This document shows positions 44,776-56,100 of a DNA stretch of 64,000 nucleotides, in pieces (the stretch's first letter is position 1; every line of letters begins with the position of its first letter). A program made the translations under genes and the position numbers. Source of the stretch: Prunus persica (taxonomy: Eukaryota > Streptophyta > Magnoliopsida > Rosales > Rosaceae). Location: positions 2,648,658 to 2,712,657 of the forward strand of contig NC_034015.1 of NCBI RefSeq assembly GCF_000346465.2, given 5' to 3'. The notes below the pieces were generated by a model. The model had not been told where the DNA came from and did not search any database. It saw only the letters and a program-made list of their open reading frames with translations.

Positions 44776-45670
44776 TAGGACTCTAATAGTGTTAATCTTA
44801 GCTACTGGGGCAAAGGTATCCTCCTAATCTATCCCATATCTCTGTATGTACCCCTTCGCCACCAATCTAGCTTTATATCTTTCAACGAATCCATCTGCTT
44901 TGAGTTTCTTTCCATGAGGTAAGGCACGAGTTCCCATGTGACATTCTTTTGGAGAGCTCGTATTTCTTCATTCGTAGCTTCTTTCCATTTTAGGTCTTCT
45001 AGTGCTTAAGTTACACTGTTAGGGATAGATATGTTAGACAACTGCTTCACATAGTGCACATGTGACTCTGATAATATGCTGAGAGATATATAATTATTGA
45101 TGGGGTATTTCCCTTTAGCTTTAAGATCTGCTTCATATTGTACTCAAGATTTGCCATGGTTCTTCCTTTCTAGAAGCTAATATGCAAACTCTGTGCCTTC
45201 TGAAATCAAATCATCATGGGATATTTCAGTAGTGTTATCAGTTTCAGGAAAAGATGTTACCTGAATGACTTCCTCAGCAGGTGATTGGTGCGGTACTAGA
45301 GCTGAAGCGGGCAAAATCTCATAAACCGGTTCAATTTCCTCATCCTAATTTTGACAACGTAGAGACAACTAAAAGTTTTCCTCTGGTGACTGGTCGTTTT
45401 GAAGCAGGTTCTCAGTAGTTGAAGAACTAAAGGGGGGCGACCGGTTGCTTTCCGTTAGTGACCGGTCATTTTGATGCAGAGTGACGTCCTAGGGAAAAAA
45501 ATCGAGAATTGGAGCAGTGGTGGATTCTTGATTCTCCTCCTGAGCTGTTGAAATATATAAGTCATGTTCTCGAAACACAACATCTATGGAGATAAAGACC
45601 TTCTGACTAGGAGGATGATAACACCGGTATCCTTTCTGATGAGGTGCATAGCCAATGAAAACAGACTTTT

Positions 45671-46301
45671 CTACTCGGGGATCCAATTTGCTTCATTGGT
45701 AATCATGTAAGTGGACATATACAACACAGTCGAAAATTCGGGGTTCCAGGTTTGGGGTGGGAGGTGTTTGGATATGGTGGTGAAGTGTTTTGAAGTGGTG
45801 TTTTGGAAATTTAGGATACTAGAGGGAATCCAATTGATAAGGTATGCTACAGAGACGACGGCTTCGCCCAAAAAGGATCGTGGCATATTGGCACCAAAGA
45901 GAGAGGCATAAACGACATGATCTTGTAAGAACTGGTTAAGATCATGGTTTAGAAATTCTCCGCCATTGTTAGAACGAAGAACCTGAATTCTAGCATGAAA
46001 TTGAGTCTCCACCATTTGATAAAACTATTGAAACCTGGAACTGACTTCCCATTTAGTTTTGATGAAATTGAGTCTCCACCATTTGATAAAACTATTGAAA
46101 CCTGGAACTGACTTCCCATTTAGTTTTGAGAAGGGAAACCCAAGTCATGTGTCTGCAATCATCTATAAACGTAACAAACCATCGCGCCCCTGCCAGAGTG
46201 GCAATTTTAGTAGGTCCCCAAACATCAGAATGAACAAGAGAAAACGAAACCAAACTTTTATTTGAACTTAATGGGAACGGGACACGATGGCTCTTAGCCA
46301 A
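45671..46301 (-). pseudogene. Copia integrase, with exact 67-bp tandem duplication
   Basis: Readable blocks are HRVPFPLSSNKS, LVHSDVWGPTKIATLAGAR (first catalytic Asp), FVTFIDDCRHMTWVSLL, then after a break IQVLRSNNGGEFLNHDL and FLGEAVVSVAYLINW. The second catalytic residue is Asn (NNGGEF) where copia integrases have DNGGEF. A perfect 67-bp tandem duplication (45997-46063 and 46064-46130) shifts the frame. The block with the catalytic Glu (PQQNG) is missing. Not functional. Confidence 0.85.
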
Positions 46302-46547
46302 TTCACACGTATGATGCTGGAAACATCAAGACAGGAAAATAATGATGGAAACAACTTCTTAAGATAACCAAACGAGGCATGCCCAAGACGTTTATGTCAT
46401 AACCAAATTTTGTCTCTCTCCCCCTCAGAATGAGTTCCACTAGTTGTGAAAGCTTGACCAACCTTGACCTCACTATCCGGTGCCCAGTCCAAGTAGTAGA
46501 GTTTGCCCCGCCGAGTACCACAACCAATTATCTTTCCTGTGAGGATG

Positions 46548-46967
46548 TCAAGACGTTACAGTGAGTAGATTTAGCCAAAACGTTACAGTACACCCCAAAG
46601 TAGTAGTAAGTTGTGCAACAGATGGCAAGTTATGGTCCAAAGATGGAACAAGTAATACAGAATCCAGATGTAGGGAAGTAGAGAGAGATAGAGAGCCCTC
46701 CCCAACCACAGGGGAGGGGGTACCATTAGCATTAGACACCACCGACGGAGTGGATAATTTGCGACTAATAAGTTGGCCAGAATCAAATGTCATGTGATCC
46801 GTAGCACCCGAGTCGATAATCCATGCGGATTTTTGAGAGGACGTATGAAAAGTAGAACCTTTGGTGGTGGCAATAGAAGCATTAGTCCGGATAGCCGGGT
46901 CAGCAGGATTGACCCCATGCTTCTGTGAGTCTGCAATAAGGGGAAGAATCGTAAGGGTTCCTGACAT
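46548..46967 (-). pseudogene. Copia protease region
   Basis: An open stretch of 139 codons with the copia protease active site SAWIIDSGATDHMT (D-S-G intact), followed by LHLDSVLLVPSLDHNLPSVA, the usual end of the domain. The gag core and zinc knuckle that should precede it are absent. It is followed by decayed GAG-pre-integrase sequence (GHRIVRSRL region) down to 46303. Confidence 0.85.
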
Positions 46968-47243
46968 CGCAGTAGAAGTAAGATGTGATATAACAATGTG
47001 AGGAATTGTGATTGGAGGAATTTGATGTATGAATTTGATGTAGGAATTGGATTTGAGAGGTATGTGTATAAGATTTGAGGGTATGTGTTTAGGGATTTTG
47101 AGAAGAGGATTTGAGGACTTTAGATTTGAGTGATTTGGATTTGGATAAAAATATGACGAATTTGATTTAGGGTTTTGGATTTGAATATGAGAAATTTCAG
47201 ATAAGGGTTTAGAGACAACCTAGGATCAATTGCTCTGATACCA

Positions 47244-47476
47244 TGCTAGATTATGTATATGGTTTGAATACTTTGGGTTAGGTTTTATTCTTCTTCATAA
47301 GGAGGTATATATAGGAGTTCACATGAGTGATTTACAAAGAAATAGATACAGTAATCAATTAGGATAGTATCTCCTAATTATACAATGATTTGTCAACTAT
47401 ATAGAATAGGAAAATAAATTCCTTAATTAATCAAGGAAATAAATTTCCTTGATTAATTAGGAGATTCACGTCAACA
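47244..47476 (-). repeat. 5' LTR of the defective copia element
   Basis: 233 bp, next to the initiator-Met primer site at 47231-47243. Confidence 0.9.
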
Positions 47477-47481
47477 GATAG

Positions 47482-48188
47482 TACCATTTTCTTTATCCAC
47501 CTTCCGACATTACAGCAAAAGTAGGACAAGTCTTATCCAGCTTATGCCAGGGCAAGCCAATCCAAGACAGTCTCAGTATTTAGTCCAGTCCATGACAGTC
47601 TATCGTAACAAACGAGCTAGACCCTGTTTTAAAAAAAAAAAAAAAAACACTTAACATAGTAAATGCTAAATTTAACCGAAAGAAACCCCTTCAATTTGCT
47701 TCGGAAGCATTTGTGGCAAACAAAGGAAAGGAAGGGCGCATCTCCCAAACCCTAGTTGTTCTCTCCCTCTGTGAGTCGTAAAGGAAAATTCCATAGAAGG
47801 GGGAGGAGAAAGAAGCGTCACTACCCCTCCTCCCCCTAATCTCTTCTCGTCTTTTCCTTTTAAATTAGTGAATAAGTCCACAGAAGCGTTTCGAATAAAA
47901 AGCCCTTTTGTGGTGGTTTCTTCTAAGCCATGGTTAGATTGATGTTCCCCATCACCCCTTTTAGTCTATGTTCTCAATCAAATCCTACTCCCAAAACCCG
48001 CTCCCTAATGCTGCTCATGTTCTTTAAATTTGATTCTACATCGTCTTTGACGGAGGTTGCTGCAAATCACCCAATTGTTCTTTGGCAAAGTTGTTGTTTT
48101 CGTTTATTTGTTCGTTTTTATGTGCAGGTAGATCGCTAGAAATCATATTTTTCCCATATCTATTACGAATGCGGTGGTGGGTGTGGCC
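47482..48188. other. Native sequence between two copia elements; possible broken small locus
   Basis: This is unique sequence. It has AAACCCTAG followed by a CT-rich stretch near 47751 (a telo-box-like promoter motif common in plant translation genes), an A run at about 47632-47646, and a good 3' splice site context TTTTTATGTGCAG near 48128. On the other side of the copia insertion the native sequence goes on at 52900 and has AATAAAGTTTC, a possible polyadenylation signal, at about 53047. A small gene may have been split, but joining the two sides gives no frame I recognise. Confidence 0.35.
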
Positions 48189-48193
48189 TTGAC

Positions 48194-48472
48194 TGTTGAA
48201 AACTAAAGCTTGAGTAATTGAAACAATAATTGGAAAACTGCGTCTTCCTTATCAAAGCTCTAAAGCTGGGCTTATATAGCCTTACAAAGAAACTGAAAGC
48301 AGAAACTTAAGCAGCAAACCAAACCCACGTCTAATATCTAGACTGATGAGATTCCCCTAGAAACTAGGGTAACAAATAAACAAACACTACCTCACGTCCC
48401 TAACACCTAGGGATTATTAACAACTAACTTGACCAATTCAACTAAAACATAAATACTTGAAAAATCCTAACA
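48194..48472 (-). repeat. 3' LTR of the young copia element
   Basis: 279 bp, with the TATA-like GCTATATAAGCC on the minus strand (near 48273-48284). The purine tract lies just outside its right edge. Confidence 0.92.
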
Positions 48473-48503
48473 CTTTCCCTTAAACTGAATATCATACAAA
48501 CAT

Positions 48504-49265
48504 TCAGTTTACATCATAACTTGAACAAACCCCAAGAAGACCACGCAACTTCTCAAATGTCTCAAGTTTCAAAGGCTTTGTTAGTATATCTTCAATTTGA
48601 TCCTGACTCTGGCAATGAATCAATTCAACAACACCTTCTTTTGTGAGATCACGAAGAAAATGAAACCTGATATCGATATTCTTACTTCTTCCATGTAACA
48701 CTGGATTTCTTGAGAGTTTGATAGTAGAGATGTTGTCGCAATGAATCAAAGTAGGACTTTATTGAACATACCCCAATTCTTCAAGTAATCTTCTTAACCA
48801 CACAGCTTGACATGCACAGGAAGCAGCTGCAATAAACTCAACTTCAGTTGTGGACAACGTGACCACCTGCTGCTTCTTTGAAGACCAAGAAACTGCCCCA
48901 GAACTAAGCATGAAAACTTGACCTAAAGTGCTTTTTCTATCATCCAAGTCCCCAGCAAAATCACTATCACTGTAGCCAACTAGACCCCTACTTTTACCTC
49001 TTTTATAAAGAACACCAAAATCTGTAGTTCCTTTCAAATAACGAAGAACCATTTCTGCAGCTTGGAAGTGAAGTATAGTTGGAGCTTCCATGAATCGACT
49101 AAGGAGACTAATAACATACATCATATCAGGCCTAGTACCTGATAAGTACATCAGACTACCTACAATCTGCTTGTAGTATGTGCTGTCAATTCTTTCTCCT
49201 CCAAAATCTTTTGTGAGTTTAAAGCCTGGGACAATTGGATTATGAACAGGATTGCAATCAAGCAT
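48504..49265 (-). pseudogene. Copia reverse transcriptase end and RNase H
   Basis: The stretch YYKQIVGSLMYLSGTRPDMM and FQAAEMVLRYLKGTTDFGVL is the connection region. RNase H follows with LVGYSDSDFAGDLDDRKST (catalytic Asp), AVSWSSKKQQVVTLSTTEVE (Glu), then a stop after EELGYVQ near 48759, and TLIHCDNISTIKLSRNPVLH (Asp), IDIRFHFLRDL and DQIEDILTKPLK. In the last motif Glu replaces the usual Ala (QIADIL-type). It ends 31 bp before the 3' LTR. Confidence 0.9.
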
Positions 49266-49286
49266 TTGAAACCTTTCAAGGATCTT

Positions 49287-50088
49287 CTATGCATATTTCT
49301 TTTGTCCAATGAAGACTCCATTAGACGTTTGTTTGACCTCAATACCAAGAAAGTAACACATTCTTCCCAAATCACTCATATCAAATTCATTCATCATGGA
49401 TTTTTTGAACTCAAGAAACATATCATCGTTATTTCCAATGAAAATCAAATCATCTACATATAAACAAACCACCAGAATTTTACCTCCCTTCTCGATTTTG
49501 ATGAACAAAGTGTGTTCATAAGGACACTTCTAGAAACCAACCTTAGAGAAATAGGATTCTACACGACTGTACCAAGCTTGTGGTGCTTGTTTCAGTCCAT
49601 ATTGAGCTTTCTTCAGTCTGTATACTTTTTGTTCATTCCCCTTCTGTATATAACCTGGAGGTTGATCAATAAAAACTTGTTCATTCAACGCACCATGCAA
49701 AAAGGAAGATTTCACATCTAACTGAAATATTTGCCAAGCAAATGGTATCCAGTCTTGCAACTGGTGCAAAAACCTTAGCATAATCCATTCCATATTCTTC
49801 TGTATATCCCTTAGCCACCAAACGCGCCATGTATTTGTCAACTTCACCTTTTTCATTTAACTTTGTTTTGTATATCCACTTGACCCCAACTGTTTTCTCA
49901 CCCTTAGGAAAGTCTGTTAATTCCCATGTCCCATTCTTCTCAATGGATTTGATCTCAACATCCATAGCCTTTCTCCATATGTCTGTTTTGACAGCATCAT
50001 AGAAGGAAATGGGATCATTATCTACAAACAAGGCAAGGTGTGGAAAGGCTTCATCATCTGATGGTTCATCACCACTGACATAATCCAT
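49287..50088 (-). pseudogene. Copia reverse transcriptase, broken once or twice
   Basis: Blocks: WRKAMDVEIKSIEKNGTWEL, VGVKWIYKTKLNEKGEVDKY, ARLVAKGYTEEYGMDYAKVF, then a frameshift near 49730, FQLDVKSSFLHGALNEQVFI, YGLKQAPQAWYSRVESYFSK, a stop, and ILVVCLYVDDLIFIGNNDDM with the catalytic YVDD intact. It resumes as LGRMCYFLGIEVKQTSNGVF. An almost complete domain with few breaks, consistent with a recent insertion. Confidence 0.9.
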
Positions 50089-50099
50089 TAATCTTGTTG

Positions 50100-51290
50100 G
50101 CTTTCTTGCTGGTCTTTTGAGGCGTTAAGATGGCTGAGCATCAGTGTGTTGAGATGATGAACTTAGTAGCTGTGTTGCGGTTGAATTGATTGGCAGTGAG
50201 CTTGGTGGTTGTGCTGCAAAGGGACTAGGTAGTTGTGCTTGAAATGGACCAGGAGTTTGTTCTTCAGTGAGATGAACATCCCTAGGCTGCTCACTTGCTT
50301 CTATGTCTTCTTCAAAATTAGTCAAAGATTCTGGCTGATTGGTACTACTCCAATCCCATGTCTTGCTTTCATCAAACTGCACATAGCAACTAACAATAAT
50401 CTTCTTAGTCACAGGATTGTAAAGCCTGAAAGCTTTGGACTCCTCACTGACTCCAAGAAAAATGCACTTCACGCTTTTGTCTTCTAGCTTTGTTCTTGTT
50501 TCATCTGGTATATGTGCATAACCTATGCACCCAAAAACTTTAAAATAACCAACTTATGGTTTATGAGTAGACCATGCTTCTTCTGGAGTCATATCCTTGA
50601 CTGCAAATGTGGGACTTCGATTTAATAAATGTACACTCCAATTTGTAGCTTCGGGCCAAAAATTCTTTAGGAGACCTGTCATTGCCATCAGACTTCACAC
50701 CATATTTAGGATACTGTGATTCTTCCCCTTTGATACGCCATTTTGTTGTGGCGTGTATGCTGCAGTAAGTTATCTATGAATTCCATTTTCCTCATAGAAC
50801 TTTGCAAAGTCATTAGAATTGAATTCTCCACCACGGTCTGTACGAAGACTTTTGATAAAGTATCCTATCATCTTCTCAACAAGGGCCTCAGATTGTTCAT
50901 GCAAAAAATAAACCCAAGTTTTGCGACTATAGTCATCAGTAATAGTAATGAAGTACCTCTTGCCATTGTTTGAAGCTGGATTGATAGGTCCTCACAAATT
51001 TGAGTGAATTAGTTGCAGGACTTGTTCTTCTCTCCATGCTTGCGTGTTTGGGAAAGAATCACGATGTTGTTTACCCACTGTGCACTCTTCACTCACATAT
51101 TTGAGATGGACAATGAATTTGAGGAAGGCCTTTTACCATATTCTTTTGTTGAAAGGTCTTTAGACCGTTGAAATTCAAATGCCCATAGCGAAAATGCCAC
51201 AACCAGGTAGTGTCTTGCACTCTTGTTGAGAAACAGCTTGGAACGCTCTTGTGTGTATACAATGGAAACATACGATTTTGCGTCATTTTG
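50100..51290 (-). pseudogene. Copia integrase, broken
   Basis: Pieces in order: DTTWLWHFRYGHLNFNGLK (the zinc-binding His pair), GLPQIHCPSQICE (Cys pair region, then a stop), GKRYFITITDDYSRKTWVYF (the first catalytic Asp is one block before, in IHSNL-stop-GPI, where it has changed to Asn), IKSLRTDRGGEFNSNDF (second Asp), TAAYTPQQNGVSKG (the catalytic Glu position is changed in this copy), and the tail MKCIFLGVSEESKAFRLYNP at 50472. Several stops and frameshifts. Confidence 0.85.
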
Positions 51291-51325
51291 ACTTCAGTAA
51301 CTAAGCCTTTTGCTGGGTGTCGAAC

Positions 51326-52540
51326 CTAACAGCAGCCTGCTTGAATAATGATTGTGTGCCCATTTTCTTGCAATTGTCCCATGCTAATAAGATTGTTCTT
51401 CAGAGTTGGAACATAGAAGACATTAGCAATCTTATACACCGTATTCTCATCAATATGTACTTGAGTATTTCCTTTGCCCATCATAGATATGCTTGAATTA
51501 TCTCCTAGCTTCACATGCTCTCTAAAGTATTCATTTAAATCAGAGAATAGAGATTTGTTACCACTCATATGATTGCTACATCCAAAATCCAGGTACCAAA
51601 TATCGGATTTTGGGTTCTTCTCCTCAATGTAAGCCATCAAGAGTACTTCTTCTGATTCAGCATAATTTGATTGTTCTTCCTTTCGAGCAGATTCTGGGCA
51701 TTCATACTGATAATGACCATATCTGTGGCAACGGTAGCATTCAACATTTGACTTGTCCCACGTTCCTTCATGTTCAGTTGTCTGGTTTTCATGCCAGCGT
51801 CCTGTCCCACGTTTGCGACCTCTTCCACGACCTCGGCCTCTTCCGCGGCTGTTCCATGTGGATGAATTTCCATGACTATTGTCATCACCTAGTGAGACCT
51901 TCAATAATTTCTCTTCAACAACTTGACTAATCATTCGTTGTTCATGAACGAGTAGAGAGCTCTGTAGTTCATCGATGGAAAGTTTAGTAACATCTTTGGA
52001 TTCTTCAATTGAACATACATCATAAGCAAACTTGGAGGTCATTGAACGGAGGATTTTCTCCACAATGATTACGTCTTCCATTTGTTCTCCATTGATACGC
52101 ATCTTGTTTGCAATTGTCAGCGTTCGTTCAAAATAGTATGTAACAGACTCACCTTCCTTCATGATAAGAATCTCAAACTCTCTGCGGAGAGCTTGTAGCT
52201 GGGCTCGTTTCACACGAGCTGTCCCTTGATACTTCTGCTTAAGATAATACCAAATATCCTTTGCTGTATCCTTCTTGAGGATGGTCTCTAGAGTGACACG
52301 ATCAATGGCTTGAAACAAGAAATTTTTGGCTTTCAAGTCTTTGAGCTTCTGATTTGCCAGTGCCTTTCTTTGTGCCTCAGTGAGAATAGTTTCTGCAGCA
52401 GGTTCGGTGATGCCATTCTCCACCAAACTCCAGTACTCTCTGGACCGCAAGAAATTTTCCATAAGCAAACTCCATTGATCATAGTGTCCATCTAACCTTG
52501 GGATTGCTGGTTGTACAAAACCAATGTTGTCACTCACCAT
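51326..52540 (-). CDS. Copia gag and protease
   Basis: 404 codons open from MVSDNIGFVQPAIPRLDGHY. The capsid core is DQWSLLMENFLRSREYWSLV through LLVHEQRM; an Arg/Gly-rich stretch (residues 231-245) precedes a zinc knuckle CYRCHRYGHYQYEC (268-281). The protease follows with WYLDFGCSNHM at about 316-325: the active-site D-S-G has become D-F-G, which should inactivate it. It ends early with IIIQAGCC and a stop at the start of the integrase region. The ATG is preceded by a 62-bp leader after the primer site, so the start is secure. Confidence 0.9.
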   Translation of the reverse strand: MVSDNIGFVQPAIPRLDGHYDQWSLLMENFLRSREYWSLVENGITEPAAETILTEAQRKALANQKLKDLKAKNFLFQAIDRVTLETILKKDTAKDIWYYLKQKYQGTARVKRAQLQALRREFEILIMKEGESVTYYFERTLTIANKMRINGEQMEDVIIVEKILRSMTSKFAYDVCSIEESKDVTKLSIDELQSSLLVHEQRMISQVVEEKLLKVSLGDDNSHGNSSTWNSRGRGRGRGRGRKRGTGRWHENQTTEHEGTWDKSNVECYRCHRYGHYQYECPESARKEEQSNYAESEEVLLMAYIEEKNPKSDIWYLDFGCSNHMSGNKSLFSDLNEYFREHVKLGDNSSISMMGKGNTQVHIDENTVYKIANVFYVPTLKNNLISMGQLQENGHTIIIQAGCC

Positions 52541-52615
52541 GGTGATCTTGCTGCTGCAAGATGCAAGCGGCCGCTTCTTTTCTACTCAGGCCCTAATGGG
52601 GGCTCTGATACCAAT

Positions 52616-52894
52616 TGTTGAAAACTAAAGCTTGAGTAATTGAAACAACAATTGGAAAAGTGCATCTTCCTTATCAAAGCTCTAAAGCTAGGCTTATATA
52701 GCCTTACAAAGAAACTGAAAGCAGAAACTTAAGCAGCAAACCAAACCCACGTCTAATATCTAGACTGATGGGATTCCCCTAGAAACTAGGATAACAAATA
52801 AACAAACACTACCTCACATCCCTAACACCTAGGGATTATTAACAACTAACTTGACCAATTCAACTAAAACATAAATACTTGAAAAATCCTAACA
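52616..52894 (-). repeat. 5' LTR of the young copia element
   Basis: 279 bp, next to the primer site. It carries the same TATA-like motif, directed away from CS26. Confidence 0.92.
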
Positions 52895-53176
52895 TTGACG
52901 ACGCTTCTTCAGATGGTGGTGGTAGGATTTGTTTAGGCTCATGGGTTGATTTAAGGTTTTGGTTATGTTGGGTTTGTGAGCTTTGTTTGAACTTATTGCT
53001 AATTGTGTTTTGTTGATGTCTTTGATGGTACCGTTGAAATTTATCTAATAAAGTTTCTATTTCAATTTTTTTTTTTCAAAGAAAAAATAAAGATAGGGAG
53101 GGCAAAAGCGCGAACTCGCCCCCACCGTGTACATGAAATCCCCATCTAAAACCCCGCAAAAACCTTTTCTTAACCA
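52895..53176 (+). promoter_or_regulatory. Remaining upstream region of CS26
   Basis: 282 bp separate the copia 5' LTR from the start codon. It contains TTGAC (the insertion duplication), AATAAAGTTTC, a T/A-rich run at 53065-53090 and GGCAAAAGCGCGAACTCGCC before the start. There is no canonical TATA box. An upstream ATG (53133) opens a frame that overlaps the CS26 start in another phase. The original, more distal promoter lies on the far side of the copia element, 4.7 kb away. Confidence 0.5.
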
Positions 53177-56100
53177 ATGGCTATATTATCAGCTCCTCTG
53201 CTTCTTTCTCTCCCTCATCCCTTTTCATTTCCCTCCAAACGCCACCGTTTCGGAACCTTCAAGGTTTCCAGCTCCATCTTGTCCACTAATGGAGCTCTGC
53301 TCAGAAGACAATTCACCCAGCGATACCCTCTCGTGTTTGCCAAAGCCTCCTCTGTTTACGCCACCAGAGAAGACCTCGACACTGTCAATATCGCTGAGGA
53401 CGTAACCCAGGTTCTGCTCTATGCCGCTGGTTTGTTCTTTTGTTATAGCGTACTTTTCAACGCACATTTGTTGAATTTCTATCTGAATAATATTCCTTAA
53501 TGCTAAGATTTCAACAAGGCATATCTTCAATTTTTGGCACTGCACTGGTTGGTTGGACAGAAAAAAATTAGACGAAAATTCTCTATGTTGAATCTCTTGT
53601 AATATGTACACACATATATATATATATGTGTGTGTGTGTGTATTGATGTGTTTTTGGGTTTAATATTGTGAGAAAGTAATGATAAGTAGGTGGGTTTTGA
53701 ATTTGTATCAACGTAGCTGTTGGATGTGGTCACTTTACACATTTCATTACAATATATAATCTTGTTTTAATCACTGCAATTTATGTGCATAGTGGTTTCT
53801 ATTGTCAAAAGTTTTTGTTGACTGGAATTTGCTGATAAACTGATATAGTTGATTGGAAGTACACCAATGGTATACCTCAACAAAGTTACCGGAAGTTGTG
53901 TGGCAAATATTGCAGCAAAGCTTGAATCTATGGAACCGTGCCGAAGTGTCAAGGATAGGTAACTTGCTTACTGATGAATTGTCATTTTACCCCATATTAT
54001 GGATCTTACTAGATGTTGTTACCGTTATTTACCAGAATTACTTCTTAATCTTTGTTTGCCATCCTGATTGTAGAAGATTCATCAGGTGAATGGAATCATC
54101 CTATTGATGAAACTTTAGGACATAATTGGCCCATGTGGTAGTCCTCAAAATTTAAAGAAGTATCGTTAATTTCTTCATACTCGCTTTAAGTTTGAAGTAA
54201 TGTATTTTTAATGGAACTAAGTATCTTTGCTGACCAGTAATAATTACCATACCACTATGATTTCCATTTCATTAACCTTTGTGCTTGTTGAATGGATAAA
54301 CATTGCAGATGCTCATGTTATATTTGCTGATTAAAATTTCAGAATTGGATGTAGCATGATAGCTAATGCTGAGAAAAGTGGATTAATATCTCCTGGAAAG
54401 GTGAGCTGATTAGTCATTATATGAAAAATTTACTGTGTAGATCAATATATCACCTTGTCATCTAAGATGCTTTTGCAAGTCACATGGAGTAAGATGTTGT
54501 AGTTGGTGAAAGCTGTGTTTTTTATTTTTCCTTTTATTTGGGGGGTGAGGGGAGGTTGTTTGTTGCATATTTCTGTTATATAAAAGAGTTGTATGTTCTT
54601 TCTGTAACTATGCAGAGTGTATTAGTTGAACCAACTAGTGGAAATACAGGACTTGGTATTGCTTTTGTTGCTGCAACTAAAGGGTATAAACTTATAGTCA
54701 CCATGCCTGCATCCATAAATCTCGAAAGGAGGATTCTTTTACGTGCATTTGGGGCAGAGGTTGTTTTGACAGATCCAGAAAAGGGTTTGAAAGGAGCTTT
54801 AGATAAAGCTGGAGAGATTGTTCTGAGAACACCAAATTCATATATGCTTCAACAGTTTGATAATGCCGCCAATGCAAAGGTTGTTTCTGTTTTCTCTCGA
54901 GGAAGACTTGACTAACTGCTGTTGGTTATCCTAATATTCGTATATTATATCTTATAGTATTATATTATAGTGACGATTCAAATGATGAATCACAGATACA
55001 TTTCGATACTACTGGGCCAGAAATATGGGAGGATACCATGGGCAGCGTTGACATATTTGTTGCTGCTATTGGAACTGGTGGTACTGTTACAGGCACTGGG
55101 CGTTACCTGAAAGCGATGAACAACGAGATAAAGGTCAGGCTTCATAATGTATGGTAATTCATTGCAAGTTACACGTATCTTGCGCCGACGTCTAGATTAA
55201 TGAATTATTTCATGATTGCTCATCTCAATGATATTTATGTGTCCCTTTCAAATTGAAACAGAATATTATGGATTTGACTTTAAAGTTCAGATTGTAATGT
55301 TAATAGACATTCATTTAAGAGTTCTATATCATTCATGTGATATATCTATTTATTTTTTTTGGAATATAACATTGTACATAGGCCTTAGAATGGCATAGCA
55401 CTTCCAATGGCTGTGACTATGAACTTATAATTTTTTCTTTTTCTGTTTTGAAGTTTATTGCTTTGCAATATTATTGCAGTTTGACAACTTAGTGTCATTA
55501 GAGATTTCAAGCTTGCTACTAGATCTATATCTGGTGGGGTGTCTGAGTGGTTGCTCTTACATGGCTTGATTAGTGGAAATTAGTGTCACTGCAGTTTTAT
55601 GGATTATTGTGTTTGTAACTCTGGAAAGCTGCATGTTTTGTAATTTTGGTTATCCAGGTAGTAGGTGTGGAACCTGCAGAGAGGAGTGTGATCTCTGGAG
55701 AAAATCCAGGTGAACTCACATCAATTTTCTGTTGCAATTCCTTTTTCAAGAATATGATATGCCTGTACTGACAAATTTATGTGAGTTCTTCATGCAGGTT
55801 ATGTGCCAAGTATTTTGGATGTTAATTTGCTTGATGAGGTCATCAAGGTAAATTGATTTGCGTTGTCTCTTAGGTTTTATTAATGTTATTGTTTTCTCAT
55901 CGTCTCTTGGAATAGGACAACGCACATGGGTTTGTCATCTTGGGTTTTTAACTAGTTCTTTTTTTGGCTAATGGTTTGAGAAATTGAGTGTTTATTAGCA
56001 TTTTAATGGTGTTGCAATAATTGGTAGGTTTAGAGTATAAAGATGGCTGGTTTGGTGGGTTTTAAAGTTATTGGACCCCAGAAAAGAGCTCTTGGATGCA

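Larger units (their letters stand above)
43319..47476 (-). mobile_element. Ty1/copia retrotransposon, defective, TSD GATAG
   Basis: Both LTRs are exactly 233 bp (43319-43551, 47244-47476), TGCTA...AACA. GATAG flanks at 43314-43318 and 47477-47481. The minus-strand primer site TGGTATCAGAGCA (47231-47243) matches initiator Met tRNA. The purine tract GAGGAGGAG precedes the 3' LTR. Protease, integrase, reverse transcriptase and RNase H are in copia order, all broken. Gag is missing: only about 270 bp separate the primer site from the protease frame. I count about 17 LTR differences (7%), an older insertion than its neighbour. Confidence 0.93.
48194..52894 (-). mobile_element. Young Ty1/copia retrotransposon, TSD TTGAC
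   Basis: The LTRs are both 279 bp (48194-48472, 52616-52894), TGTTGAAAAC...CCTAACA. TTGAC flanks at 48189-48193 and 52895-52899. The minus-strand primer site TGGTATCAGAGCC (52601-52613) matches initiator Met tRNA; the purine tract AAGGGAAAG precedes the 3' LTR. Gag-protease, integrase, reverse transcriptase and RNase H occur in copia order with a handful of stops and frameshifts. Seven of 279 LTR positions differ (2.5%), so this is the youngest datable element here. It ends 282 bp upstream of the CS26 start codon. Confidence 0.95.

Noticed and set aside
47672..47881. 69-codon minus-strand frame in the native gap
   Set aside because: No recognised domain, and it overlaps a CT-rich leader-like sequence on the plus strand.
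53127..53405. 92-codon frame overlapping the CS26 start
   Set aside because: It overlaps exon 1 in another phase. The CS26 frame has the correct family sequence and splice phase; this could at most be an upstream ORF.
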